Below are positions 18,194-26,700 of a stretch of DNA of 64,000 nt, one piece after another (positions within the stretch are counted from its first letter, which is position 1; the number at the start of each line of letters is the position of its first letter). The stretch covers positions 806,001-870,000 of the forward strand of contig NZ_JAENJH010000001.1 in assembly GCF_016595675.1 (NCBI RefSeq), written 5' to 3'. The stretch comes from Prauserella cavernicola. GTDB taxonomy: Bacteria; Actinomycetota; Actinomycetes; Mycobacteriales; Pseudonocardiaceae. The translations under genes were made by a program, and so were the position numbers. A model generated the notes under the pieces. The model did no database searches and was not told the DNA's origin. It was given only the letters and a program-made list of their open reading frames with translations.

Positions 18194-18602
18194 GATCGAC
18201 CTTCCGTTCGGCGACGATGTCGGCGTCACTGCGGAACGCCTGGTGGACCGGATCCGGCCTGCCCGGCTGGAACCGTTCCCTCAGTTCGGCGACCTCGGGC
18301 GGAAGCTGGTCGTACATCAGCTCTTGCGACTTCTCGACGACCTGGCTCACCGCCTGCGAGGCGGCGGTGAGGATGGCCGAGCGCAGGGCGTACGCGTCCG
18401 GTCTGCGGAACACCCGCGGGTCGATCTCGAGGTCCACCAGCTGCCCCCTCGGCCCCACGACCACCTTCACCGTGCGGTCCGCCGACCACGCCGTTCCGGA
18501 CAGCTCCATCAGCCGCTGCTGGGTGTCCGGAATGGACGCCATCGCTTTACGCAGCTCGGCCATGATGCCTTCCATCGTGGATCTGCTCGGCATCTCCTCC
18601 AT
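18186..18602 (-). CDS. YbaB/EbfC-family protein, first gene of the toxin operon
   Basis: The frame encodes 138 residues. The ATG at 18602 follows GGGGGAGGAG at a good spacing. The centre reads TVKVVVGPRGQLVDLEIDP, followed by a long C-terminal helix, as in YbaB/EbfC nucleoid-associated dimers. Members of this family are common in actinobacterial ESX loci, where their role is not settled; DNA binding or a chaperone-like role is possible. Its stop overlaps the next gene by 8 bases, so translation is probably coupled. Its start codon lies back to back with a possible ATG of the divergent mycosin gene (CATG at 18600-18603). Confidence 0.8.
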   Translation of the reverse strand: MEEMPSRSTMEGIMAELRKAMASIPDTQQRLMELSGTAWSADRTVKVVVGPRGQLVDLEIDPRVFRRPDAYALRSAILTAASQAVSQVVEKSQELMYDQLPPEVAELRERFQPGRPDPVHQAFRSDADIVAERKVDRE

Positions 18603-18645
18603 GACGACTCCTCCCCCGGTTGCCTCGCGTGGCTACCGTTCTCTT

Positions 18646-19914
18646 GTGTACGTAACACGCCGTGCGCAAGCCCTGTCCTGCGCTGCCCTCGCCCTCACGG
18701 CGGTGGCGGCCGTTCCCGCACCCGCGCTCGCACAGCAGTGCCTGCCCGAGGGCGGGCAGATCGCGCAGGTTCCGTGGGCGCAGGACCTGCTCGCGCCGGA
18801 CCTCGCCTGGCAGGCGGGCACGGGCGCGGGCCAGCGCGTGGCCGTGATCTCCACTGGGGTGGGCGACTCGCCCTTCCTGGCGGGCACGGTCACCGGCAGC
18901 GTCGACCTCGCTCCCGCCGACTCGTCCACACAGCGAAGCGGCAGGGCCGACTGCCTCGGCACCGGAACCGGCGCGGCCGGCATCGTCGCGGGCGCCGAGC
19001 TGGCGGGCACCGGTTTTCGCGGAGTCGCGCCGGACGCGCGGATCCTGTCCGCCAAGGTCGTCGGCGACGCCTACCCTTCCGGCGCGCAACCCACCGGCGC
19101 GGTCGCGCCCGATCGGATCGCCGACGCCGTCGACTGGGCCGTGAGCCAGCAGGCGTCGGTGATCGCCGTGACCACGGTGTCCTATCACGACAGTGCCAGA
19201 CTGCGCGCGTCCGTCGATCGCGCGATCGCCGCGGACGCGGTGGTCGTGGCGGCCGTCGGTGACGCGAGCCAGAACGATCCGCCAGCGACGGTCCCCTACC
19301 CCGCGGGCCACCCCGGGGTGCTCGGCGTCGGCGCGATCACGCGCACCACCGAGCTCGCGGGATTCTCCCGGCCCGGCGAGGTCGACCTGGTCGCCCCCGG
19401 TGACGACGTGGTCGCTCCGTATCCCGGCGGTGGACTCGGCACGGCCGCGGGCACCGCCTACGCCGCCGCCTACGTCGCCGGTTCCGCCGCGCTCGTCCGG
19501 TCGTACCGGTCGGATCTGTCCGCTCAGGACATCACGAACCGGCTGCTGGCCACGGCCACCCCGGCGGGAGAGGGCACCGGTAGCGCAGCCTTCGGGCACG
19601 GCATCGTCAACCCGCACCAGGCCGTGCTCGCGGGGACCGCCGCGGGGGTTCCCGAAGCGGTGCCACCCATGACGACCGAGGCCGTGACCGCCCAGGAGAT
19701 CGCCAGGCAGCAGGACACCGAGCGCAGCTCGGCGCTGGCGTTCGGACTCGCCGCGGCCGGGATCGCACTCGCGGTACTGCTCGCCGCCGTGGTGGTGCTC
19801 GGTCCCCGAGGGCGACGTCGCCGCTGGCGCAGCGGACGAGCGCTGGAGCCCACTCCGGCGAGCGACCCGCAGGCCGCGCCGCTCGGCGGCCTGTTCGGCG
19901 ACCGCGGCAAGTGA
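18646..19914 (+). CDS. mycP: Mycosin-like S8 pseudoprotease (catalytically dead MycP)
   Basis: The protein has a signal peptide (ending ALA-QQ), a subtilisin-fold domain and a C-terminal membrane helix at about residues 363-386 with a basic tail, the MycP layout, in 422 residues. All active-site positions are changed. The Asp of the DTG motif is Ser69 (VAVISTG), the His of HGT is Thr106 (CLGTGTG), the Ser of GTS is Ala271 (GTAYAAAYVAG) and the oxyanion Asn is Asp206. The rest of the fold is well kept, so it looks like a maintained pseudoenzyme. In mycobacteria MycP stabilises the ESX channel independently of proteolysis, so a structural role is plausible. The GTG at 18646 gives a clean signal peptide and has a TACCGT -10-like box 7 bases upstream, so it may be leaderless. 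An ATG at 18601 is the alternative start. Confidence 0.85.
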   Translation: MYVTRRAQALSCAALALTAVAAVPAPALAQQCLPEGGQIAQVPWAQDLLAPDLAWQAGTGAGQRVAVISTGVGDSPFLAGTVTGSVDLAPADSSTQRSGRADCLGTGTGAAGIVAGAELAGTGFRGVAPDARILSAKVVGDAYPSGAQPTGAVAPDRIADAVDWAVSQQASVIAVTTVSYHDSARLRASVDRAIAADAVVVAAVGDASQNDPPATVPYPAGHPGVLGVGAITRTTELAGFSRPGEVDLVAPGDDVVAPYPGGGLGTAAGTAYAAAYVAGSAALVRSYRSDLSAQDITNRLLATATPAGEGTGSAAFGHGIVNPHQAVLAGTAAGVPEAVPPMTTEAVTAQEIARQQDTERSSALAFGLAAAGIALAVLLAAVVVLGPRGRRRRWRSGRALEPTPASDPQAAPLGGLFGDRGK

Positions 19915-19920
19915 GCTACC

Positions 19921-19959
19921 GGCCCTTGCCCTGAAGCGGTACCTCGCAGGGCAAGGGCC
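19921..19959. terminator. Bidirectional hairpin between mycosin and WXG100 genes
   Basis: A perfect 12-bp stem (GGCCCTTGCCCT with AGGGCAAGGGCC) and a 15-base loop lie between two convergent genes, 6 bases after the mycosin stop. Confidence 0.75.
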
Positions 19960-19979
19960 GAGCTCGCGACCGGGGCCGC

Positions 19980-20273
19980 TCAGCCGAACAGGCCCGCGCA
20001 CCGGTTGTCGATGCCCAGCATGTCCGCCCCGGCCTGCTGCGTCACACAGCCGCTCTGGCGTTCCTTGTCGGCGAACTCGTCGAGCTTGGTGTTGCACTGC
20101 GTCTGCGCCGTCGCGTACATCTCCGATGCCCCACCCTGCCAGTCCTCACCGCAGGTGTTCTTCATCTTGGTCCCCAGCTCGGCCACCGCGGCCTTGCACT
20201 GCGCCGCGGCCTGCATGAGCATCGCACCCGTCTCGTCGATGCTGCCGAACTCGTACCTGATCTGTTCTGCCAT
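19980..20273 (-). CDS. WXG100 (EsxA-like) protein rich in cysteine
   Basis: The 97-residue protein is a helical hairpin with the WQG turn at residues 45-47, the size and pattern of ESAT-6/CFP-10 proteins exported by ESX systems, usually as pairs. It carries five cysteines (C26, C41, C60, C76, C92), which is unusual for the family. C26 and C60 sit on opposite arms and could clamp the hairpin after export. The gene lies 30 bases after the other WXG100 gene on the same strand, so the two probably form a heterodimer. The ATG at 20273 gives the standard N-terminus. Confidence 0.9.
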   Translation of the reverse strand: MAEQIRYEFGSIDETGAMLMQAAAQCKAAVAELGTKMKNTCGEDWQGGASEMYATAQTQCNTKLDEFADKERQSGCVTQQAGADMLGIDNRCAGLFG

Positions 20274-20303
20274 CGAATACGTTCCTTTGCCGTCGCTGAT
20301 GAT

Positions 20304-20633
20304 TCAGAGCCGCGAGAAGTTCATGCCGCCACCGCCGTCGAAGTTGATGCTGCGGGCCGCCGCGGCACCGTCGTCGTCGCCACGGGTGACCTCCTGCCGG
20401 GTCTGCGTGACGCCTTCCCTGAGCTGCTGCAGGACGGCGCGCAGATACGTGGCGGTCTCCTGGGCGGCGGCCTGCTGGGCGGAGAAGGCGTTGTAGCTGT
20501 TGCCCTTCCAGCCCGCGGACACCGCGGCCACCTGGCTCTGGACCCCGTTCATGATTCCCTGGATCCGTGAGTTCGTGTCGTCGATGTGGTTCTCCAGCGC
20601 GAGAACCTGCGCATCGGTCAAGTTGAGAGTCAA
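20304..20633 (-). CDS. WXG100 (EsxB-like) protein
   Basis: The 109-residue protein has WKG at residues 42-44 and two long helices, as in EsxB-type substrates. The C-terminal tail is Gly- and Asp-rich. A TTG at 20633 is taken as the start, with GGGGTG about 10 bases upstream; another TTG lies three codons in. It is followed by the Cys-rich WXG100 gene and lies 139 bases downstream of eccB on the same strand, so the pair may be read from its own promoter in that gap. It is probably exported with its partner through EccBCDE. Confidence 0.88.
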   Translation of the reverse strand: MTLNLTDAQVLALENHIDDTNSRIQGIMNGVQSQVAAVSAGWKGNSYNAFSAQQAAAQETATYLRAVLQQLREGVTQTRQEVTRGDDDGAAAARSINFDGGGGMNFSRL

Positions 20634-20772
20634 CGCGGGTCACCCCAAAAGTCGTCCTGACTGTCCACGCCAAGCTTGCGCGCCGCCGCTGACAACCCGC
20701 CGACACGCGAATCCCTCCGGTCCGCCACGGAAAACGCAGGTCGCGCGACTACGGGAACGAGGTACGGGTGAA

Positions 20773-22188
20773 CTACGGTTGGGCTGGCATCGCAGGCCGC
20801 AACGCCGCCTCGGGCGACAGTGTCGGCCCTTCGGGGATGCGCTGCACCAGCGCCGCGGGCAGATCCACCAGTGAGGCCGGGTCATAACCCAGCGCGGCCA
20901 GCACGTCCTCCGAGGGCACCGGGTAGCGAATGCCCACGTCGGTCACGAGATTGATCGCACCCGTCTCGGCACGGTCGGACGGCAGCGCCCGCACCAGGGC
21001 CGCTCCACCCGGCGGCACCAGCACAAGGTCGGCAAGCTTGGTGCCCGCGCCGGACTCCACCGTGGTCGGGATGCCCTCCGTCAGCCCGGCGGCGTCGCGG
21101 GGGATCGTCACGCGGGGTGCGGCGCGCGCGTCGGTGGTCTCGGCGCACAACGGAGTCGTCCCGTCCGAGGGCACTCCCACGAGCTCCGGCGGTGTGGCGG
21201 GTGGCGCCTGCTCGCCCGTGGCCGGGGCGAGCACGTCACTCGAGGGCAGGGAGTTCGCCACAGCGGTGGGGACTTCGCGTGGTTCCACCGCGTACTGCCC
21301 GAGCACGATGCGGGTCTGGAGCTCGGTGAGCGCGGCGATGCCGTCGCTCAGCACGAGATAGTGCTGCCGTCCCTCGCCCACCGGGTGGTACACGAGGTCG
21401 CCGACGGTGAGGTCGCTCGCGGCCTGCGACGGGGAACCCCTTCCTTCCACGGCGATCGGGCCGATGTCCTGCCCGGATGGCAGGCCGTTGAGCCAGGCAC
21501 CACCGACCTCGATCACGGGCCGCCCCGCGCCGTACAGCGACCGCACGACGTCCTCCGGCCGCTCGCCCACGATCCGGTAGCGCTGGTTGTGCCAGACCAG
21601 GTGCGGGGTTCCGTCGTCGGAGTCCCGCACCAGCGCTGCCCGCTCGCCCAGCGGCGCCCCTTCGGGAGCCGACTCGCCGATGCGCAGGGCCGTGGTCGTG
21701 GCCGGAGCGCCCGAGGCGTCCCGCACCGGCACACTGCACAGCGTCCAGGGCGTGCCCGCCACCCGGTCGCCCGGTGGGAGCGAGTCGGGTGCGCCCGGGA
21801 TGCCGACGGTCGGCGCCCTCGGGACTCCGGCGAGACTGCTGCCCGCGACGCGCTGCGGCTCCGCTCCCTGGCCGCCCAGCAGCCGGGCCGAGGCGTAGTT
21901 GAGCACCGGGCGCAGCGCGCCGTCGACGTAGACGTAGCGCGTTCCGGTCTCGCGCTCGATGATGACCGAGCCGTCCTCGCGCCAGCCGTCGCCGCCGACG
22001 CCGGTGAGAGCGCCGACCACGCCGAAGCCCGCGGCCACGAGCACGGAGATCATCACGCCCGCGAAAACCGCGCCGACGCCCCGGCGCAGCGGCGCCTGCT
22101 CGGGGTCGGTCTCCCGCACCATGATCGAGGAGACGACGCGCTGCACCATGAACTGGTACGAATGCAGTTGGTCCCGCCTGGACGGCAT
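20773..22188 (-). CDS. eccB: Type VII secretion protein EccB
   Basis: The frame encodes 471 residues. A short cytosolic N-terminus with the MPSRRDQLHSYQFMVQR start typical of EccB is followed by one membrane helix at about 43-65 and a large extracytoplasmic repeat domain. EccB is a core subunit of the ESX membrane complex. The ATG lies one base after the eccD stop, so the two are translationally coupled. Two cysteines, in WTLCSVPV and TPLCAET, probably form the conserved disulfide of the periplasmic domain. Confidence 0.95.
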   Translation of the reverse strand: MPSRRDQLHSYQFMVQRVVSSIMVRETDPEQAPLRRGVGAVFAGVMISVLVAAGFGVVGALTGVGGDGWREDGSVIIERETGTRYVYVDGALRPVLNYASARLLGGQGAEPQRVAGSSLAGVPRAPTVGIPGAPDSLPPGDRVAGTPWTLCSVPVRDASGAPATTTALRIGESAPEGAPLGERAALVRDSDDGTPHLVWHNQRYRIVGERPEDVVRSLYGAGRPVIEVGGAWLNGLPSGQDIGPIAVEGRGSPSQAASDLTVGDLVYHPVGEGRQHYLVLSDGIAALTELQTRIVLGQYAVEPREVPTAVANSLPSSDVLAPATGEQAPPATPPELVGVPSDGTTPLCAETTDARAAPRVTIPRDAAGLTEGIPTTVESGAGTKLADLVLVPPGGAALVRALPSDRAETGAINLVTDVGIRYPVPSEDVLAALGYDPASLVDLPAALVQRIPEGPTLSPEAALRPAMPAQP

Positions 22189-22189
22189 G

Positions 22190-23590
22190 TCAGCCGATCC
22201 CCGCCATGAGCCCCTGCACGTAGGTGAACAGGCCGGTGAGCAAACAGGTCAGCGGCACCAGCGCCAGGATCGCCACCACGTCGAGCACGTCCGCGATCCG
22301 GCCGAGGTAGGGCGAGGGGTTGCGGCGGCTGTAGGTCAGCCCCGCGAACGCGACGAGCCCGACGATCGCCACCAGCGCCACGAGCAGCAGCAGGCGGGCG
22401 GTGTTGGTCTGGGCCATGCCGACGAAGCTCGCCAGCACCAGCGCGGCCGACACGGAGCCCGCGACGAGCAAGGGCACCCGCTGACGTCCCACGGCGAACA
22501 ACCGTGCGCGCAGCAGCAACGCCACCGCGACCGCACCGAGCAGGATCAGGCTCGTCGTGCCCGGCGACAGCGCGAGCACGACACAGCTGAGCACACCGGC
22601 GACGGCGAGGCCGGCGAGCAGGCCGGACAACATCTCGTCCGTGCGCACCGCGGCGGCGAACACCCCGGTCGAGGGCGGCACCGGCTCGTCGGCGAGCAGG
22701 TCGGCCGAGCTCTGCGGCAGTGCGGGCATCGGCAACCTGCCGAGCCGGATGGCGAGCATCGGAAACGCCGGCAGCAGCCCGATTCCCACGGTCAGCACCA
22801 CGGCGGCGGAGCCGTCAGCGCCGAGCGGACCGGCCAGCAGCGCGCCGAGCACCCCCAGCAGCCCCGCGGTGACGGCCGCGGCGAACACCCTCGCCATCGC
22901 CGAGACGCCGAGGTAGCCCACCACGCCGAACACCACGACGGTGACGGCCGCCAGCAGCAACTGCGGCGACCCGAACTCCGCCGGCGTCGCGTGCGCGGGA
23001 CCCGTGACCACCCAGCCGCCTGCCAGCGCGTAGAGCAGCCCGGATCCCGCGAGCACGGCACCCGCGCCCGCGTCGGGGATCGCGCGAGCGACGGCCGCGC
23101 CCGCCGCGGTCAGCACGAGTGCGACGCCCAGCAAAGCCAGTCCCGGCAGCAGCCAGGGTGGTTCGAACACGAGCAGGAACGCCGTGCCGACGGCCAGCAC
23201 CACGGCGCACACGGCGAGCGTGCACCGCCGGGTCGCGTCGCCGCCCCAGCTGCGCCCGTGGCGGCGGGCGCCACTCGCGATGGTCTCGACGACGTCGTCG
23301 TACTCCGGCTCCGGCCACTCGGCGTGGCCCGGCACCAGGTGCATGACCTCGCCATCGCGGACCTCCTGAGCGCCCAGCGTCCGGCGCGAGTCCACCCGTG
23401 TGCCGTCGGGCCTGCGCAGCACCCAGCCGCCGTGCCGCTCGCCCGCGTCGGGGGCGTCCGCTCCGGCGTGCCGCAGGATGTAGGGCAGCAGGTCGGCGAC
23501 CGCGACGTCCTCGGGCAGGGCGACGTCGATCGAGCGCTCCGGCGTCGCGATGGTCACGCGCGCGAGCGCCGTGCCGGAAGCAACTGTCAT
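22190..23590 (-). CDS. eccD: Type VII secretion protein EccD
   Basis: The frame encodes 466 residues. A ubiquitin-like domain (about 1-95) is followed by about 11 membrane helices, the EccD layout; EccD dimers line the ESX pore. The ATG at 23590 has a weak GGA site. An in-frame ATG at 23614 adds eight residues and sits downstream of a TACCAT box that could drive a leaderless transcript. It is divergent from eccC and coupled to eccB. Confidence 0.95.
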   Translation of the reverse strand: MTVASGTALARVTIATPERSIDVALPEDVAVADLLPYILRHAGADAPDAGERHGGWVLRRPDGTRVDSRRTLGAQEVRDGEVMHLVPGHAEWPEPEYDDVVETIASGARRHGRSWGGDATRRCTLAVCAVVLAVGTAFLLVFEPPWLLPGLALLGVALVLTAAGAAVARAIPDAGAGAVLAGSGLLYALAGGWVVTGPAHATPAEFGSPQLLLAAVTVVVFGVVGYLGVSAMARVFAAAVTAGLLGVLGALLAGPLGADGSAAVVLTVGIGLLPAFPMLAIRLGRLPMPALPQSSADLLADEPVPPSTGVFAAAVRTDEMLSGLLAGLAVAGVLSCVVLALSPGTTSLILLGAVAVALLLRARLFAVGRQRVPLLVAGSVSAALVLASFVGMAQTNTARLLLLVALVAIVGLVAFAGLTYSRRNPSPYLGRIADVLDVVAILALVPLTCLLTGLFTYVQGLMAGIG

Positions 23591-23701
23591 CGAAGGTCCG
23601 TTCGTGTGCAGCATGGCGTTGCTTGAATGGTAGGGACGAGAGGCAAGCGCGCCCGCGCGCTGCGCCCGGTCCGTCCACACCAGACGCACGAGGAGTCGAT
23701 C

Positions 23702-26700
23702 TTGGGGACCGTGATCGTCAAGCGGCCGCTGCGCCGTCCGGCGCCCGAGCTGCCGTCCGGCGACGTGGTGCTGGAGCCGCCCCCGGAGAACCCCTCGCCA
23801 TCGGGCAAGAGCTGGACCAGGATGCTCATGATCCTGCCGATGCTGGGCATGGCGGGCGGCATGGCCGTGATGATGGGAGCCAGCAGGGGCTTCGGCCCGA
23901 TCATGTTCGTCGCGGGCGGGCTCATCGGCATCGGCCTGCTCGGCATGGTCGCGTTCCAGGTGCTCAACCAGGCCGGCCAGGGCGCCAGCAAACAGGACAT
24001 GGTCGTGAGCCGCCGCCGCTACATGCGCAGGCTCAGCCAGCTGCGCGCGCAGGTGCGCGAGACGATCACCCGCCAGCGCGAGGCCATGCTCTACCGGCAT
24101 CCCGACCCCGACCGGCTCTGGTCGACGGTGCGCAGCGCCCGCCTGTGGGAGCGACGGCCGGGCGACTGGGACTTCACCGTGGTCCGCATCGGGCTCGGCC
24201 AGCAGGAGCTGGCGACGCCGCTCGTGCCGCCGGAGACCAAGCCGATCGACGAGCTGGAGCCGCTGTGCGCGATGGCATTGCGCAAGTTCGTCACCACCTA
24301 CTCCACCGTGGCGGACCTTCCGATCGCGGTGGCTCTGCGCGGGTTCTCGCAGATCTACGTCACCGGCGAGCGGGCGCGCACCCGCGGCTTCGCCAGAGCG
24401 CTCGTCGCGCAGCTCGGCGGATTCCACGCTCCCGGCGACGTGCTGCTGGCCTTCTGCGTGCACCCCGAACAGCGCGAGCGCTGGGAATGGGCCAAGTGGC
24501 TGCCGCACGCCCAGCATCCGACGAAACTGGACGCCGTGGGTCAGCTGCGGCTGGTGGCCTCCACGGTCATCGCGCTGGAGGCCATGCTCGACGACGTACT
24601 CGCCAGCCGGCCGCGCTTCGACGCGCGAGCGGCTCCCGTCGACGGCGCCGCGCACCTGGTCGTCGTGCTGGACGGCGGCGCGAAGGACGGCTCCGAGCAC
24701 CTCATGGTGGAGGGCGGCACCGAGGGCGTCACGCTGCTCAACCTCACCGACGCCCCACCGCGGATCCTCGACGCCACCACGCTCGTGCTGGAGATCGCCG
24801 ACGACGGCTCGCTCACCAGCCGCACGATGGACGGCTCCGGCAGCGTCGGGCGCGCCGACGCACTCGCCGAGCCCGACGCGCACGCGCTCACCAGGGCACT
24901 CGCGCCGCTACGGCTGTCGGCGCTGGCCGTCAGCGGGGAACAGCCGCTCGCCGGAACGCTCGAGCTGACCTCGCTGCTCGGCCTGGGCGACCCGTACGAG
25001 TTCGCGTTGTCGCGGGCGTGGGCGTCGCGGGCGAACCGCGACCGGCTGCGGGTGGCGATCGGCGTGCAGGCCGACGGCAGGCCGATGGAACTGGACCTCA
25101 AGGAATCGGCTCAGGACGGGATGGGACCGCACGGCCTCCTGGTCGGCGCCACCGGCTCCGGCAAGTCGGAGCTGCTGCGGACGCTGGTGCTCGGGCTGGC
25201 CGTCACCCATGATCCCGAGATCCTCAACCTGGTGCTCGTGGACTTCAAGGGCGGCGCCACCTTCACCAAACTCGACCGGCTTCCCCACACCAGCGCGGTG
25301 ATCACCAACCTCGCCGACGAACTCCACCTCGTCGACCGCATGCTCGACGCCATCCAGGGCGAACTCCTGCGCCGCCAGGAACTCCTGCGCAAGGCGGGCA
25401 ACTACGGCTCCCAGCGCGACTACGAGAAGGCCCGCGCCGCGGGAGCGCCGCTGGAGCCCTTGCCCGCGCTGCTGGTGATCGTGGACGAGTTCTCCGAACT
25501 GCTCACCGCCCGGCCCGACTTCATCGACATGTTCGTCCAGATCGGACGCGTCGGCCGATCCCTCGGCGTGCACCTGCTGCTCGCCTCCCAGCGGCTCGAG
25601 GAGGGCAAACTGCGCGGACTCGACTCGCACCTGTCCTACCGCATCGGCCTGCGCACCTTCTCCGCGATGGAGAGCCGTGCCGTGCTCGGCCTGCCTGACG
25701 CCTACCAGCTGCCGCGCTCGCCCGGCAACGGCTACCTCAAGACGGGCACTGACGAGCTAACCCGCTTCCGTGCGGCCTACGTCTCCGGCACGCACCGGCG
25801 CGACGGCGCGGAACGCACCGCCGACGCGGGCGGCACCAGGGCCGACCCGGTGCGGGACTTCTCCACCCGCTACGCCGTGCCCGTGACCGACGACCCCGCC
25901 GAGCAGACCGGGCAGACCAAACAGCCTCAGGACACCGACGACCCCGAGGACACCGCCGGCGCGGAGACGCTGCTCGACGTGCTGGTGGATCGCATGCGCG
26001 GCCAGGGCAAAGCGGCCCACCAGGTGTGGCTGCCGCCGCTGGCCGAACCGCCGACACTCGACCAGCTGCTGGTGCCGCTCGTGCATCACCCGGAGCGCGG
26101 GCTCACCACCGAGGCCACCGGCGAGCACGGTGCGCTGCGGGCGGTCGCCGGGATCATCGACATGCCGTTCGAGCAGAAGCGCGAGACCTACCGGCTGGAC
26201 CTTCAGGGAGCGGGCGGCAACGTGGTCGTGGTCGGCGGACCGCGCAGCGGCAAGACCACGGTCGTGCGCACCATCGTCAGCAGTCTCGCGCTCACCCACA
26301 CCCCCGCCGAGGTCCAGTTCTTCTGCCTCGACTTCGGCGGCGGCGGGCTCACCGCGATGCGCGAGCTCGCCCACGTCGGCGGCACCGCCACCCGCCGCGA
26401 GGTGGACCAGGTGCGGCGCAGCGTCGCCGAGGCGCACAATCTGCTGCTGGAGCGGGAGCAGCGCTTCGCCGAGCACGCCATCGACGGCATGGCCACTTAT
26501 CGCAGGCTGCTGCGGTCGGGCAAGTTCGCGGAGGACAACTTCGGTGACCTGTTCCTCGTCGTGGACGGCTGGACGACCCTGCGCACGGAGTTCGAGGACC
26601 TCGAGCCGGTCGTCGCCGAGCTGGTGAACCGGGGCCTCGGCTTCGGTGTGCACGTGGTGGCGACGTGCAACCGCTGGATGGATCTGCGGATGAACACCAA

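Noticed and set aside
18601-18645. ATG 18601 as the mycosin start.
   Set aside because: It has no ribosome site, overlaps the divergent gene's start and adds 15 polar residues before the signal peptide; kept only as an alternative.
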